A stretch of DNA of 48,567 bases from an uncultured Peptococcaceae bacterium (GTDB lineage: Bacteria > Bacillota > Dehalobacteriia > UBA4068): assembly GCA_949289995.1 (NCBI GenBank), contig CASEQE010000045.1, forward strand, positions 1-48,567, read 5' to 3'. This document shows positions 1 to 8,353 of this stretch, one piece after another. The notes beneath the pieces were generated by a model, which worked only from the letters and a program-made list of their open reading frames with translations, searched no databases and was not told the origin of the DNA. Both the position numbers and the translations under genes were made by a program. How positions within the stretch are numbered: position 1 is the stretch's first letter; each line of letters starts with the position of its first letter.

Positions 1-88
1 TTTTTATCTCTCCTATTAATGCCGCTTGACAAGCGGATATGCTCGCCGTTTTCATCGAGGTCATATTTCTTTTTGACTTCGCGGCCCG
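1..88 (-). pseudogene. Fragment resembling an internal part of a MobA/MobL relaxase (runs off the left edge)
   Basis: On the minus strand the frame reads REVKKKYDLDENGEHIRL followed by SSGINRRDK. From memory this resembles the KYDxDENG segment of MobA/MobL-type relaxases, which nick oriT of mobilizable elements. Only about 29 codons lie inside the window and no start codon is visible. The frame follows, out of register, the end of the DUF3847-like remnant, so it looks like a junction or a second frameshift in a decayed mobile-element end. The identity rests on one short motif and is tentative. Confidence 0.35.
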
Positions 89-341
89 CGTGCCGCGCTC
101 GTCAAGGCAAGCCGGAGAAAGGCGGCGGCTTCCTCGTCGGCCATAGTCTTGGCTTCTGGCACAATGCTCTCAAAGACCGCGCCCCGGATGATATCAGCCG
201 GAGGCTGTGTGTCCGGCATTCCTCTTGAGACTGCTTTTGCTGTAGCCCCTTTTCCCGGTTTTCAAGCTGCCGAATTTTCTTTTTGCTGTCCCCAATCTCG
301 GCGGTCAATTCCTCGTGGGTTTTCTCCCTCAGTTTCGTCAT
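61..341 (-). pseudogene. DUF3847-like mobile-element protein, frameshifted
   Basis: The product starts MTKLREKTHEELTAEI and continues with a charged coiled coil (KKIRQLENREKGLQQKQSQ), the N-terminus typical of DUF3847 proteins found beside relaxase genes in conjugative and mobilizable elements of gut Bacillota. After RLISSG the reading frame shifts near the C4 run at 182-185. The expected continuation (AVFESIVPEAKTMADEEAAAFLRL in pieces) is in another frame and ends at 61. The gene is therefore broken, or carries a sequencing indel. It marks this end of the window as a remnant of an integrated element. Function unknown. Confidence 0.6.
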
Positions 342-373
342 GGCTGGTCACGCCTTTCTGCTTATGGGCAAAA

Positions 374-412
374 GAAAAGGGCAGCCGTTTTCTGTGTGAA
401 AACAGCTGCTCT
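374..412 (-). terminator. Terminator/attenuator hairpin upstream of the DUF3847-like remnant
   Basis: Arms at 381-392 and 398-409 pair over 12 positions with one wobble and a 5-nt loop. On the minus strand the stem is followed by a C/T-rich tract (CCCTTTTCTTTT). It lies about 40 bp upstream of the DUF3847-like start, a place where mobilization genes often carry an attenuator. Confidence 0.6.
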
Positions 413-466
413 TAATTGATACATTTTATTCTTGCATATTTGTTTGACAGGCCACACACCACCGCT

Positions 467-658
467 TTAGAGCGGTTTGCTGCCTCCGCTGAAAGTATCT
501 ACTAGATAAACCGCCCCGCCAATCTTACCGCAGAGTGTTTCTTGTAGCGGATTGTTCCGTTTTAGAAAATAATAGTTCTCTTTTCGTTTCGTTCCTTTTC
601 TGTTTCCGTCCTTTCCGGAGAAGTAACAATAGAGCAAGCATAGGAAGTGTGGACACAT
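467..658 (-). CDS. Small ORF in the element remnant, possibly TnpW-like
   Basis: A 63-codon ORF with a Cys/Tyr-rich start, a Lys/Arg-rich middle and a tail reading GKIGGAVYLVDTFSGGSKPL. The IGGxVYxV stretch faintly resembles small TnpW-type proteins of gut conjugative transposons, but I cannot confirm this and the expected C-terminal helix is missing, so it may be truncated. It lies in the same orientation as the DUF3847-like remnant. It could equally be non-coding. Confidence 0.25.
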   Translation of the reverse strand: MCPHFLCLLYCYFSGKDGNRKGTKRKENYYFLKRNNPLQETLCGKIGGAVYLVDTFSGGSKPL

Positions 659-662
659 TTCC

Positions 663-705
663 GCAAAATCTCCTTTTTGCCTGCTGTCGGAGCGGAGATT
701 TTTGC
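663..705. other. Imperfect inverted repeat in the element remnant
   Basis: GCAAAATCTCC (663-673) and GGAGATTTTTGC (694-705) are inverted copies differing by one T, around a 20-nt loop. A terminator or a relic of an oriT-type structure are both possible. The rest of 706-1096 holds no gene I can support: reading frames are broken, and one short stretch near 815-905 shows a Q/L-rich open frame with an internal stop. Confidence 0.3.
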
Positions 706-1096
706 TTGTTGGAAGCTTCCCAAACCCTTGTTTACTGCCCAGAAATGGTACTTTGTGACCCTGTTTTGTTCCCGGTGTAGTTGCTAAACTTTATCATCAG
801 AAAGGAAAAGTCAATGTTGTACTGCCTCCATGTGGTAGGACGAGGCAATCGCAAAAATTTCTTGATGAGCTGCAGTAACTTGTTGATCAATCAGCAATCC
901 AAGCCCGTGCTTTCAATCAAGCCTTTTATCCGTACTTGTCATTCTTGTTTTTGTAAATGTGGTTTGAAATGCGTAGAAAACAGGCGTGCAATTTCATTAC
1001 GAAATAACACGCCGATTCTTTCACCAATCTTGCTTGTCGGCCGTTAAGTAGTATATTTTTGATACTTCCTTATTAGCATTGTTACAACCGATCGAT

Positions 1097-2479
1097 TTAG
1101 TTACCATTCTCCATAGCTTCCACATAGCTATCGTACAATTGACCAATTTTAAACCATGTCAAATTACCTACATAATCCACCTCATCTATTCCCCATTCAC
1201 GGCGCAAAGCGTTGACCAGATTCAAAGTCTGTTGATCAAACACGCCAGTAGCTTCAATTTGTGGCAAATCTTCCCGATTAGCGGCAATAAGTTGCAAATA
1301 TTTTTGCAGCTTTTCTACCGCTTCCCCTTCTGCTTCCAATGTAATTGCATATCCAGGATAAGCCTCAGCTTTTTCTCCGCTATAACCTTGTGGTAAATTA
1401 TGAATTAAATCTTGATACAAAGTAAACAAAACCACCCAATCCGCCCGATCAATCATACCGTCGATTGGTAAATTATAACTTCGCTGGAATGCTTTGACTG
1501 CCGCCAAAGTGTCTGATCCAAAGTAACCATCAATTTTAATCAAAGGTATATTCTGATTAAAATATCCCAGCACATCTAAATAATATTGCACTACCGTAAC
1601 GGCTGTTCCCCAATCTCCTTCCACCAATTGGATGGGCGTAATTCTTTCCACATCCTTATAAAAAATACCCAAAGACGTCAATTCTCCTAAACGCAATACG
1701 GCATTGTAGACATAAACTACTTTATACCAAGTGCTTTTATCCACTTCGCCAGTTTGAGGCAAATCAAAAGCTTCCTGAAACACCAAAACCGCATCCTCTG
1801 TTTCTGCATCAAACACGCCATTTACTTGAGAAATCTTCGGTATTGCCGGATAGTTTTTGCGAATGGCATTTAGACGAACCTGCAAAGTCTTAACTGCATT
1901 TCCTATCGAACCAAGTTTCAAGGGAATGCCCGGATATGATTCCAAAACTTCGTCAATAGGAGCGTCGTTCACAATTCGAATATCGTCGCCATAATAATAG
2001 CGCAGAATCTCGATTGGCGTATATCCCTGTTCTGCCAGAGCCACAGTACCCCATTGTGACATACCGTCGCAGGTGCTTGTCGTACCATTGCAGAATTGAG
2101 CGAAAAACGGTTCTACTGCATCGCCTTTTACCAAATACTGATTGAAAATTTTGTCTACAATTTGGCTAATATTTTCAAAAATGTTGCGACCGTAGACAAA
2201 AGCCTGATCATATTGGGTGCTGTTCGTAATATCGAAATCGTATCCTTGGCTGGGATACCACTCCAGATAGATACGATTGAGCACTAAAGAAATTTGAGCT
2301 AAAATATTTGCAATTAAGGCATTTTCCGGCCAAGTAGGATAAATTTCACTGGAAGCGACGTTCTTTAAATAATCAATAAAACTCACTTGCACATTTTGGG
2401 CTTCCATATCGCTAGGAACGCCCAAATGTACCGTTACATAAGACGGAATAATCGGTAGATTGGCGCCAAAATCTGACAT
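1097..2479 (-). CDS. SpoIID/LytB-domain protein with three peptidoglycan-binding repeats
   Basis: A 460-residue protein likely acting on cell-wall or spore peptidoglycan. Residues ~35-170 form a SpoIID-type domain. E45 (SSEIYPTWPE) aligns with the catalytic glutamate of SpoIID lytic transglycosylases, GYDFDITNSTQYDQAF follows, and GMSQWG closes the domain. C130 and C137 flank it, resembling the zinc ligands known in some clostridial SpoIID proteins. Three PG_binding_1-type repeats follow (~183-262, ~285-355, ~375-450). No signal peptide or membrane anchor is seen, unusual for SpoIID, so export may be non-classical or the protein acts inside the mother cell. A GGGGGCGAGG site precedes the start. 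The partner gene begins just upstream on the same strand, 15 bp away. Confidence 0.75.
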   Translation of the reverse strand: MSDFGANLPIIPSYVTVHLGVPSDMEAQNVQVSFIDYLKNVASSEIYPTWPENALIANILAQISLVLNRIYLEWYPSQGYDFDITNSTQYDQAFVYGRNIFENISQIVDKIFNQYLVKGDAVEPFFAQFCNGTTSTCDGMSQWGTVALAEQGYTPIEILRYYYGDDIRIVNDAPIDEVLESYPGIPLKLGSIGNAVKTLQVRLNAIRKNYPAIPKISQVNGVFDAETEDAVLVFQEAFDLPQTGEVDKSTWYKVVYVYNAVLRLGELTSLGIFYKDVERITPIQLVEGDWGTAVTVVQYYLDVLGYFNQNIPLIKIDGYFGSDTLAAVKAFQRSYNLPIDGMIDRADWVVLFTLYQDLIHNLPQGYSGEKAEAYPGYAITLEAEGEAVEKLQKYLQLIAANREDLPQIEATGVFDQQTLNLVNALRREWGIDEVDYVGNLTWFKIGQLYDSYVEAMENGN

Positions 2480-2494
2480 GAACCTCGCCCCCTT

Positions 2495-2959
2495 TCAGTC
2501 ATTATTGGTATTTTCTCTTAAGGCGTTGGGCAACATGGCAAACTGTTGTAAAGAAACTACGCCGCCAAACACGTTTACTTCAATATTTAGAATCTCTTGA
2601 TAATCGGGATGAACCACGCTTACTAAATAAATCATATAGGGTTGAATAACATTCGGGCTTAAAGATTGTTGCCTATCTAAAGTGGGCAAAGAAATCAGCG
2701 GCGTTTGTCCTGAACTATCGGTATAATAATTTTGCAAAATTTCTTTACCATTTGAAAATTTTCTTGTCAGCGTAACCAATGCATTTTGAACCGGATAAGT
2801 TTTTCTTGCGGTAAGGGTTTGCACACGAAGATAGCCGATATCCGTTAGCACATGCCCATATTCATCCACATATTTTTCTGTATCCAATGGAGAGGCCTGC
2901 GATGATAAATCCGTATCTTTGGGCGTAACAATACTAACCTCCCGCCATGTTTCTGCCAT
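2495..2959 (-). CDS. Carboxypeptidase-regulatory-like (beta-sandwich) partner of the SpoIID/PG-binding protein
   Basis: A 154-residue protein. I chose the ATG at 2959 because an AGGTGAG site lies 5-12 bases upstream; an ATG seven codons earlier has no such site. From ~residue 40 the pattern GYLRVQTLTARKTYPVQNA with alternating hydrophobic strands resembles carboxypeptidase-regulatory-like or transthyretin-like beta-sandwich domains, with a YLVSVVHPDYQ strand pair later. There is no signal peptide. It is the first gene of a two-gene operon with the SpoIID/PG-binding protein, so a structural or targeting role at peptidoglycan is inferred. The exact function is unknown. Confidence 0.55.
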   Translation of the reverse strand: MAETWREVSIVTPKDTDLSSQASPLDTEKYVDEYGHVLTDIGYLRVQTLTARKTYPVQNALVTLTRKFSNGKEILQNYYTDSSGQTPLISLPTLDRQQSLSPNVIQPYMIYLVSVVHPDYQEILNIEVNVFGGVVSLQQFAMLPNALRENTNND

Positions 2960-3019
2960 TTTTCTCACCTCATATGCCAATATATAGCGATTATATGCAT
3001 ATCATTTCATATTATGACA

Positions 3020-3044
3020 AAAAGGCGGTATAAAACCGCCTTTT
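3020..3044 (-). terminator. Intrinsic terminator at the end of the cob operon
   Basis: A perfect 10-bp stem (AAAAGGCGGT / ACCGCCTTTT) with a 5-nt loop. It is bidirectional by symmetry. On the minus strand it lies ~105 bp downstream of the apgM-like gene and ends in a T-run. The stretch 3045-3150 holds nothing else recognisable. Confidence 0.8.
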
Positions 3045-3150
3045 ATAATCATTCTTGGATATAAGAAAGGAATTGGCTACGTATATAAGCTTTACCGGCA
3101 TCTAGACGTCGACACGGCAATGTCAAGGCGCCATATGGGATATATAGCCA

Positions 3151-4164
3151 TTAGTCACCTTTGATTTGAGTTGTCATAAGATGCGTGGCCAATAAACCAG
3201 TAGGATAAACTTGGTCCGCACCGCCGTCGGCGCCTATAGAATAGAACCAAGGCTGCGGTTCACCGCCGTGTTTACCGCTGCGCGGATCGGTGGAATGATC
3301 CGATATAACATATATGGTATGCGGACTATTCAACAATGGCAGTAAAACTTGAAGATTTACTTGCGTTAAAAATTCTGATTTGGCTTTTTTATCCTGCCGG
3401 TGTCCGGCTTCATCCCCACCATTAATATGCAAAATGACCAAAGGATAATGGCAGGCTGCCGATAAAGCGGCATGTAATTTTCCTTTCAGATTCGTATCGA
3501 TATCGCCGGTAGCGCCGTCGGGAACAATCAAATCCATTGCCAATAGTCGTGCGATACCTCGCATGATTTCCGTGGCGCAAACTACGGCGGCATTTCCAAC
3601 CCAAGGCTGCATATGCACAGCGCACGCCTGTCCCCATGGAATTAGAGCTGCTTGTTCATATAAACAGCGTGCTTTTTGGCAAACTTCTTCCAAAGGCGAA
3701 TAACCTTGGGGCAGCATTTGACAAATTGGCTTACCCAAACAATTATAAGGCGGATAGGTTATCACCCGATCCACATAATCCGCTGCGCCGGTAAAAAGCA
3801 AAACGCTTTTATAAGATCCCAAAGCATAATAACGTAGTCCTGGGTAAGCAAATAAGGAAGCCGGGGCTTGCCCCATGCCTTGGCAATCCCCCGCCTCGTT
3901 TAAGGAAAGCCAAGTGCCGCGGAAGATTAAATCCTTTTCATCCAGCGGGATGCCTAACCCCAAAGCTTCTACATAGGCGCGCAAATATAAAGGAATGTTT
4001 TGTATTCCTAGCAACGTTAAAATGCAAGTTAAACTTTCTGCTTGCCTACCAGGCGGCGTCGTAGGGAACAAGCCCCCCATATGCATGGCAGACAAAGCCG
4101 AATAGTCTCGCCAACGAAACCCAGGGTCTGTCATACCGTCGACAATACACAAAATCCTGCTCAT
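3151..4164 (-). CDS. ApgM-like (cofactor-independent phosphoglycerate mutase family) alkaline-phosphatase-superfamily protein in the cob operon
   Basis: A 337-residue protein. The N-terminal CIVDGMTD motif, the HINGGDEAGH segment (~residues 247-256) and the C-terminal SDHSTDPRSGKHGGEPQP segment match the metal-binding motifs of archaeal-type ApgM and phosphonopyruvate-decarboxylase-like proteins. It is shorter than typical ApgM (~400 aa) and has no glycolytic neighbours. It is the last gene of the riboswitch-controlled cob operon, 21 bp after cobD, with an AAGGCGGA site upstream. A phosphatase or phosphomutase step in nucleotide-loop assembly is inferred from position; a metabolic mutase role remains possible. 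Confidence 0.65.
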   Translation of the reverse strand: MSRILCIVDGMTDPGFRWRDYSALSAMHMGGLFPTTPPGRQAESLTCILTLLGIQNIPLYLRAYVEALGLGIPLDEKDLIFRGTWLSLNEAGDCQGMGQAPASLFAYPGLRYYALGSYKSVLLFTGAADYVDRVITYPPYNCLGKPICQMLPQGYSPLEEVCQKARCLYEQAALIPWGQACAVHMQPWVGNAAVVCATEIMRGIARLLAMDLIVPDGATGDIDTNLKGKLHAALSAACHYPLVILHINGGDEAGHRQDKKAKSEFLTQVNLQVLLPLLNSPHTIYVISDHSTDPRSGKHGGEPQPWFYSIGADGGADQVYPTGLLATHLMTTQIKGD

Positions 4165-4185
4165 AATGTTCCGCCTTTAGTATTG

Positions 4186-5232
4186 CTAATCGCAAGACGT
4201 ACGCAAAACGTCTTGTAAATGACTTAAAAAAACTATATTATCCTCATGCCGTTTTAAACCGATGCGAAAAAAATTTGACGTCAATCCAGGAAAATTGCCA
4301 CAAGCGCGAATCAAGATTCCCTGCGAAAGCAATAAATCATATAACGGCTTATCATGTTGCAGCAATAAAAAATTACTGTCGCTGGGGAATACGCGGATGT
4401 TCCATTTGCGCAAAGCTTCTATCATAAAACGTCTTTCTTCTTCCACAATGCGTAATGTGCGTTCCCCCCATCCTTGGATTTGCAACGCTGCCAATCCTGC
4501 CGCCTGTGCCGGTCCGGAAACGCTCCAACTTTGACCGAAGACGGCGGTTTGCTCCAATACATGTGTATTTGCTGTCAACATATAGCCTAATCGCAATCCT
4601 GCCATGGCGTATATTTTCGTAAAAGCGCGTAAAATAATTATACGCGGATTGGTAATCAATAACTCTTTCGCGCTATATCCCCTAGTAAACGGCAAAAAAC
4701 ATTCGTCAATAATCAAAAAAATATTATGTTGCAAGCATTTATCCGCAATCGCCTTTATTAAACACGCATCAATTAAAGCCCCATTTGGATTATTGGGATT
4801 ACATAAAAAAACCGTATCCAACGAATCATCTAAGCGCAAGAGAATAGCATCGTCTAGGTAAAAACCTTTATCTTCCTGTAGTGGATAATAATGCACTACA
4901 CCACCGGCCAAACGTACTGCTTTCGCATACTCGGAAAAAGTCGGCGCGCATACCAACGCCTGCTTGCATTGCAGCGCAAAGCACAGGCGAAAAATTAGAT
5001 CGGCAGCGCCGTTACCACATAAAATCATATTCTGATCTACATTTTCTTTTAAGGCTAAAGCCTGGGTCAATTCACGACAAAATGGGTCGGGATATTGCGC
5101 ATATTCCTCCATATGCTCCGCAATTGCCTGACGAATTTCTTCAGGCATACCCAAGGGATTCAAATTTACGGAATAATCCAAAAAAATCTTCCGGGATCCA
5201 TAAATATCCCCGCCATGCTCATAGCGATACAT
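4186..5232 (-). CDS. cobD: L-threonine-O-3-phosphate decarboxylase CobD (class I/II PLP aminotransferase fold)
   Basis: Makes (R)-1-amino-2-propanol O-2-phosphate, the linker of the cobalamin nucleotide loop, from threonine phosphate. The 348-residue product begins MYRYEHGGDIYG, close to the HGGD start of CobD. It carries LDYSVNLNPLG, the CNPNNPNG substrate/PLP loop and the PLP lysine in RAFTKIYAMAGLRLGY. I chose ATG 5232 because a GGATGGTGG site precedes it; a start nine codons upstream lacks one. The start overlaps the end of cbiB by 14 bp, so the two are probably translationally coupled. CbiB uses the product of this enzyme. Confidence 0.88.
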   Translation of the reverse strand: MYRYEHGGDIYGSRKIFLDYSVNLNPLGMPEEIRQAIAEHMEEYAQYPDPFCRELTQALALKENVDQNMILCGNGAADLIFRLCFALQCKQALVCAPTFSEYAKAVRLAGGVVHYYPLQEDKGFYLDDAILLRLDDSLDTVFLCNPNNPNGALIDACLIKAIADKCLQHNIFLIIDECFLPFTRGYSAKELLITNPRIIILRAFTKIYAMAGLRLGYMLTANTHVLEQTAVFGQSWSVSGPAQAAGLAALQIQGWGERTLRIVEEERRFMIEALRKWNIRVFPSDSNFLLLQHDKPLYDLLLSQGILIRACGNFPGLTSNFFRIGLKRHEDNIVFLSHLQDVLRTSCD

Positions 5233-6208
5233 AAAACCACCATCCCATGATAAACACAAGCCTTAAGGCCACCGTGGATAGCAGCATTAACCAAGCGGCT
5301 CCTTCCATCAACATCTGGCTACGATGAATATCTTCTATCTCCACAGGTCGCAAATCCTGGCCAATCGTCGGTTTTTGATATAATTCACCAAAATAATAAG
5401 CATCCCCCGCCAATTGAATATGTAAGGCGCCGGCAACAGCCGCTTCGGTTTGAGCGGAATTCGGACTGGCATGATTCAATCGATCCCGTCGCCAAATTTG
5501 TCGTGCCATTCTTGCATCCAAACCGTTAAACGCTGCCGCACCTATGATCAATACCGCCGCTATACGAGATGGTAAAAAATTAGCCGCATCGTCCAACTTG
5601 GCCGCCGCACGGCCAAAGTGTAGATATAAATCATTTTTATAGCCTAACATCGAATCCATCGTATTAATGGCTTTATATAATACCGCCAGCGGGGCGCCGC
5701 CTAAAAGCAAATAGAAAAAAGGCGCTATAACTCCGTCGGCAGTATTCTCTGCAACCGTTTCTACCGTTGCTTTTATAACGCCATCTGATTGCAAATTTTG
5801 CGTATCCCGACCGACAATCATCGATACATCTCGACGGGCTTGCGGCAAATCGCCTTGTTTTAAATCCCGATAAACCGCTTCGCTACTTTGACGCAAGCTT
5901 TTAATCGCTAATACTTGCCAGCACAGCAAGGCCTCCACAGCCATACCTAACCAAGGATGAAGCGTATACAAAAAACGCAACAACAAGAACGGCGCCAAAA
6001 ACCAAAACAAAACCATAATTATCGTTAACGTTCTGCCTGCCGCCGCCTCCCCTTGAGGATTTGCACAAAATAAAGAACGCAATTTTCTTTCCAATGCATG
6101 AATCATTTTCCCCATAAAGCATACCAAATGAGGCGCTTTTGGGGGATCGCCCAACAGCAAATCCAAAACAAAGCCGATAACAATCGCCGCAAGAGAATAT
6201 CCTAGCAT
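5219..6208 (-). CDS. cbiB: Adenosylcobinamide-phosphate synthase CbiB
   Basis: An integral membrane protein that attaches aminopropanol (phosphate) to adenosylcobyric acid. The 329-residue product has the family start LAAIVIGFVLDLLLGDPP, followed by several hydrophobic segments, and retains TVAENTADGVIAPFFY and HASPNSAQTEAAVAGAL. ATG 6208 follows AAGGGAGAG and overlaps the cobC stop in a TAATG arrangement. A longer reading (to 6280) would overlap cobC heavily and is rejected. The 3' end overlaps cobD. Confidence 0.9.
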   Translation of the reverse strand: MLGYSLAAIVIGFVLDLLLGDPPKAPHLVCFMGKMIHALERKLRSLFCANPQGEAAAGRTLTIIMVLFWFLAPFLLLRFLYTLHPWLGMAVEALLCWQVLAIKSLRQSSEAVYRDLKQGDLPQARRDVSMIVGRDTQNLQSDGVIKATVETVAENTADGVIAPFFYLLLGGAPLAVLYKAINTMDSMLGYKNDLYLHFGRAAAKLDDAANFLPSRIAAVLIIGAAAFNGLDARMARQIWRRDRLNHASPNSAQTEAAVAGALHIQLAGDAYYFGELYQKPTIGQDLRPVEIEDIHRSQMLMEGAAWLMLLSTVALRLVFIMGWWFYVSL

Positions 6209-6789
6209 TAGGCTCTCCCTTCTTGTTTGAGGCATAACGTTCCATCTATCCACTGCACCTGACAGAGATAATACTGGCAATTGTCTAAATGATATTCATA
6301 AAAACTTTGCTTTGGCACAGCAAACCGTTCCATAATCGCCATAATACTACCGCCATGCACGACGAAAGCCAAGCGGGACGTATTAGGATGTTCTTCAATC
6401 GCCCAGATAAAGGCCTCGCAACAACGTTGGCTGAACGCCTCTTGACTTTCGCCGCCTGGACAATCGCCTTGGCAGTAGCCGTCCACCCATTGGCGATATG
6501 CCTCGTCTTCGGATAGTTCGTCTGCCGTGCGCCCTTCAAAACGCCCAAAATCAAATTCTCGCAAATCCTGCAGGCAATAATAATCCCGCCTACCGAAAAC
6601 CAATTCCACCGTTTGTCGGCAACGCAAATAGGGACTGGTAAAAATTAAATCTGGCATAGGTAATTGATTTTGTAAAGCCTGCGCTTGGAGAACGCCCTTC
6701 AAACATAAAGGTTCGTCGGTACGTCCAATATATCTCTTTTCTAGATTACCCTGAGTGGCCCCATGCCGCAATAAAATAATTTCCATCAT
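6208..6789 (-). CDS. cobC: Histidine phosphatase, probable alpha-ribazole phosphatase CobC
   Basis: A 193-residue phosphoglycerate-mutase-like protein with the catalytic LLRHGATQGN motif at the N-terminus, a YIGRTDEPL loop, the REFDFGRFEG acid segment, and a second histidine in VVHGGSIMA. CobC removes the 5'-phosphate of alpha-ribazole phosphate or of adenosylcobalamin phosphate. Position between cobS and cbiB in a B12-riboswitch operon supports cobC over a general phosphatase. An AAGGAG site precedes two adjacent ATG codons (6789 and 6786), so either may be used. It ends in TAATG with cbiB. Confidence 0.82.
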   Translation of the reverse strand: MMEIILLRHGATQGNLEKRYIGRTDEPLCLKGVLQAQALQNQLPMPDLIFTSPYLRCRQTVELVFGRRDYYCLQDLREFDFGRFEGRTADELSEDEAYRQWVDGYCQGDCPGGESQEAFSQRCCEAFIWAIEEHPNTSRLAFVVHGGSIMAIMERFAVPKQSFYEYHLDNCQYYLCQVQWIDGTLCLKQEGRA

Positions 6790-6924
6790 TCTTCTCCTTT
6801 GTCGCTAAGGGCAAGGATCGTCCGTCCCTGCTGCCTACAATATAGCATTCATATTTCTATTCTATTCAGTTATCATCATACCCATTATGTCGCTTGCAGC
6901 TAATAGCCACCTTCTCCAGCATAA

Positions 6925-7695
6925 TTAGTATGAAAAGATAAGGCTACATACCGAAGCGGTTATACAAAGCAATAATTCACACATCTGAATAAAAAAACCC
7001 GTAGTATCGCCGGTAACGCCGCCAAATAGCCTCATAGATAATCGACGGTATATACACCACCATAAACAGGCGACGGCACTACAAAAAATACCCGGCCAAA
7101 AGGCAATTGCGATAGTCCCCGCCATAACGGCCAAGGATAAAACGACCATAGCCAGCAAAGCAACCCTTGTTTCAAGACGATTGGTAAAAGTCGCTAGCAT
7201 ACCATTTTTTCGTGCATTGGGCATGGTAGCCGCCAACATAACGGCCAGGGAGCGGCTTAATACATAGCCGCAGGCGATAAGAGCAAAAATGCGCAAAGAA
7301 AACGTCTGGGAAAAAAAACCAAAGATGAGTAAAAAATATACGCCGGCATAAATAATCGCAAAGGCGCCGCAATGAGAATCTTTAAGAATTTCTAATTTGC
7401 GTTCCTTGGTTTGATGAGAAGATAAGGCATCTACCGTATCCAGATAACCATCCATATGAATACCGCCGGTTAACACGATTGGGATAACCGTAGCAACCGA
7501 GGCAAATAAAATCGATCCAGCGGATAATATTTGACATAACCAGAACCATAATAACTGCCCGCCGCCGACAAACAGGCCAATTAGCGGCAAGTAACAAATG
7601 GAAAAACGCATATTGCGCTCATCCCAAACGACCTGTGGAGCAGGCAATATGGAATAGGTAGTCAAAGTTATCCATAATGGTCTAAGTAAGTTCAT
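6925..7695 (-). CDS. cobS: Adenosylcobinamide-GDP ribazoletransferase (cobalamin synthase) CobS
   Basis: A polytopic membrane enzyme joining adenosylcobinamide-GDP with alpha-ribazole (phosphate). The 256-residue product starts MNLLRPLWITLTTYSILP and contains the hallmark GGIHMDGYLDTVDAL metal-binding segment and FGGVTGDTTGF. The ATG at 7695 follows AAGGGAGAT and overlaps the cobU stop by 14 bp. Upstream in-frame codons lie inside cobU and are not needed. About 135 bp without a gene separate it from cobC. Confidence 0.9.
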   Translation of the reverse strand: MNLLRPLWITLTTYSILPAPQVVWDERNMRFSICYLPLIGLFVGGGQLLWFWLCQILSAGSILFASVATVIPIVLTGGIHMDGYLDTVDALSSHQTKERKLEILKDSHCGAFAIIYAGVYFLLIFGFFSQTFSLRIFALIACGYVLSRSLAVMLAATMPNARKNGMLATFTNRLETRVALLAMVVLSLAVMAGTIAIAFWPGIFCSAVACLWWCIYRRLSMRLFGGVTGDTTGFFIQMCELLLCITASVCSLIFSY

Positions 7696-8203
7696 CCATA
7701 TCTCCCTTTTCGATACAAGGTTTACCATTTTGCATACGAACCACCATAGTCGCACATGCCTTCAATCTATGGTTTAAATGATTCAATTCCTGAATATATT
7801 GCTTGGTTTCACCAGAAAACCCTTCTTCACTTAATTCTCCAATGGTTACGACGATTAATTGCCGGCAGTTTTTCGATAAAGAAAGAATTTCATTCAAGGC
7901 ATTTTGCCAATCTCCCGGCTGATCGCGAAAAAGAATATTTGCTAAAAGATTAGAGGCATCTTCCAATAAAACCAAACTATCCGGCGTAACGGCAATTTTA
8001 TCGATTTCATAGAGCCGTTCTACCGTAATAAAACCCATCCCCTGACGCTGTTTTCTGTGCTTAGCAATTCTGGCTTGATCCGCATCGCCATAGGGGTTCA
8101 TCGTAGCCACATAATATAAATCGCCATGATGAATCTGAGAAGCCAATTGTTCGGCATATAAGCTTTTACCGCTGCTATTGGCGCCAATAATCAGTATCAT
8201 CAT
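7682..8203 (-). CDS. cobU: Bifunctional adenosylcobinamide kinase / guanylyltransferase CobU
   Basis: First gene of the cob operon. Phosphorylates adenosylcobinamide and transfers GMP to it. The ~173-residue protein has an N-terminal P-loop reading GANSSGKS, a variant of the usual GGxxSGKS, then YVATMNPYGDADQARIAKHRKQR, which carries the guanylylation-site region typical of CobU, and LVLLEDASNLLANILF. Start choice is uncertain: ATG 8203, ATG 8200 or TTG 8209 all follow a GAGGGGAAAG site. It lies ~115 bp downstream of the riboswitch terminator. Confidence 0.85.
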   Translation of the reverse strand: MMILIIGANSSGKSLYAEQLASQIHHGDLYYVATMNPYGDADQARIAKHRKQRQGMGFITVERLYEIDKIAVTPDSLVLLEDASNLLANILFRDQPGDWQNALNEILSLSKNCRQLIVVTIGELSEEGFSGETKQYIQELNHLNHRLKACATMVVRMQNGKPCIEKGDMDELT

Positions 8204-8318
8204 ATACAACTCTTTCCCCTCTCCATTTTATCAGCGTTTACACAGCAGTTTTCCATAGGATAAGCCTTGAGCGGGCCCGATCGCCTGCTGTCAGCAACAG
8301 TCAAAATTTGCAAGCGCT

Positions 8319-8353
8319 ATAAAAAAACTCTCTTTCGTTTGCGGAAAGAGAGG
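8319..8353 (-). terminator. Intrinsic terminator, expression platform of the cobalamin riboswitch
   Basis: On the minus strand CTCTCTTTC (8344-8352) pairs with GAAAGAGAG (8329-8337) around a 7-nt loop and is followed by seven T. It lies between the aptamer and cobU, so B12 binding probably favours termination before the operon. Confidence 0.88.

Noticed and set aside
535..1047. Plus-strand ORFs of 81 and 88 codons
   Set aside because: They have no ribosome-binding site or recognisable domain and run opposite to the element remnant; composition looks like shadow reading of minus-strand sequence.
5233..5259. Nine-codon extension of CobD
   Set aside because: No ribosome-binding site, while ATG 5232 has one and starts the conserved HGGD region.
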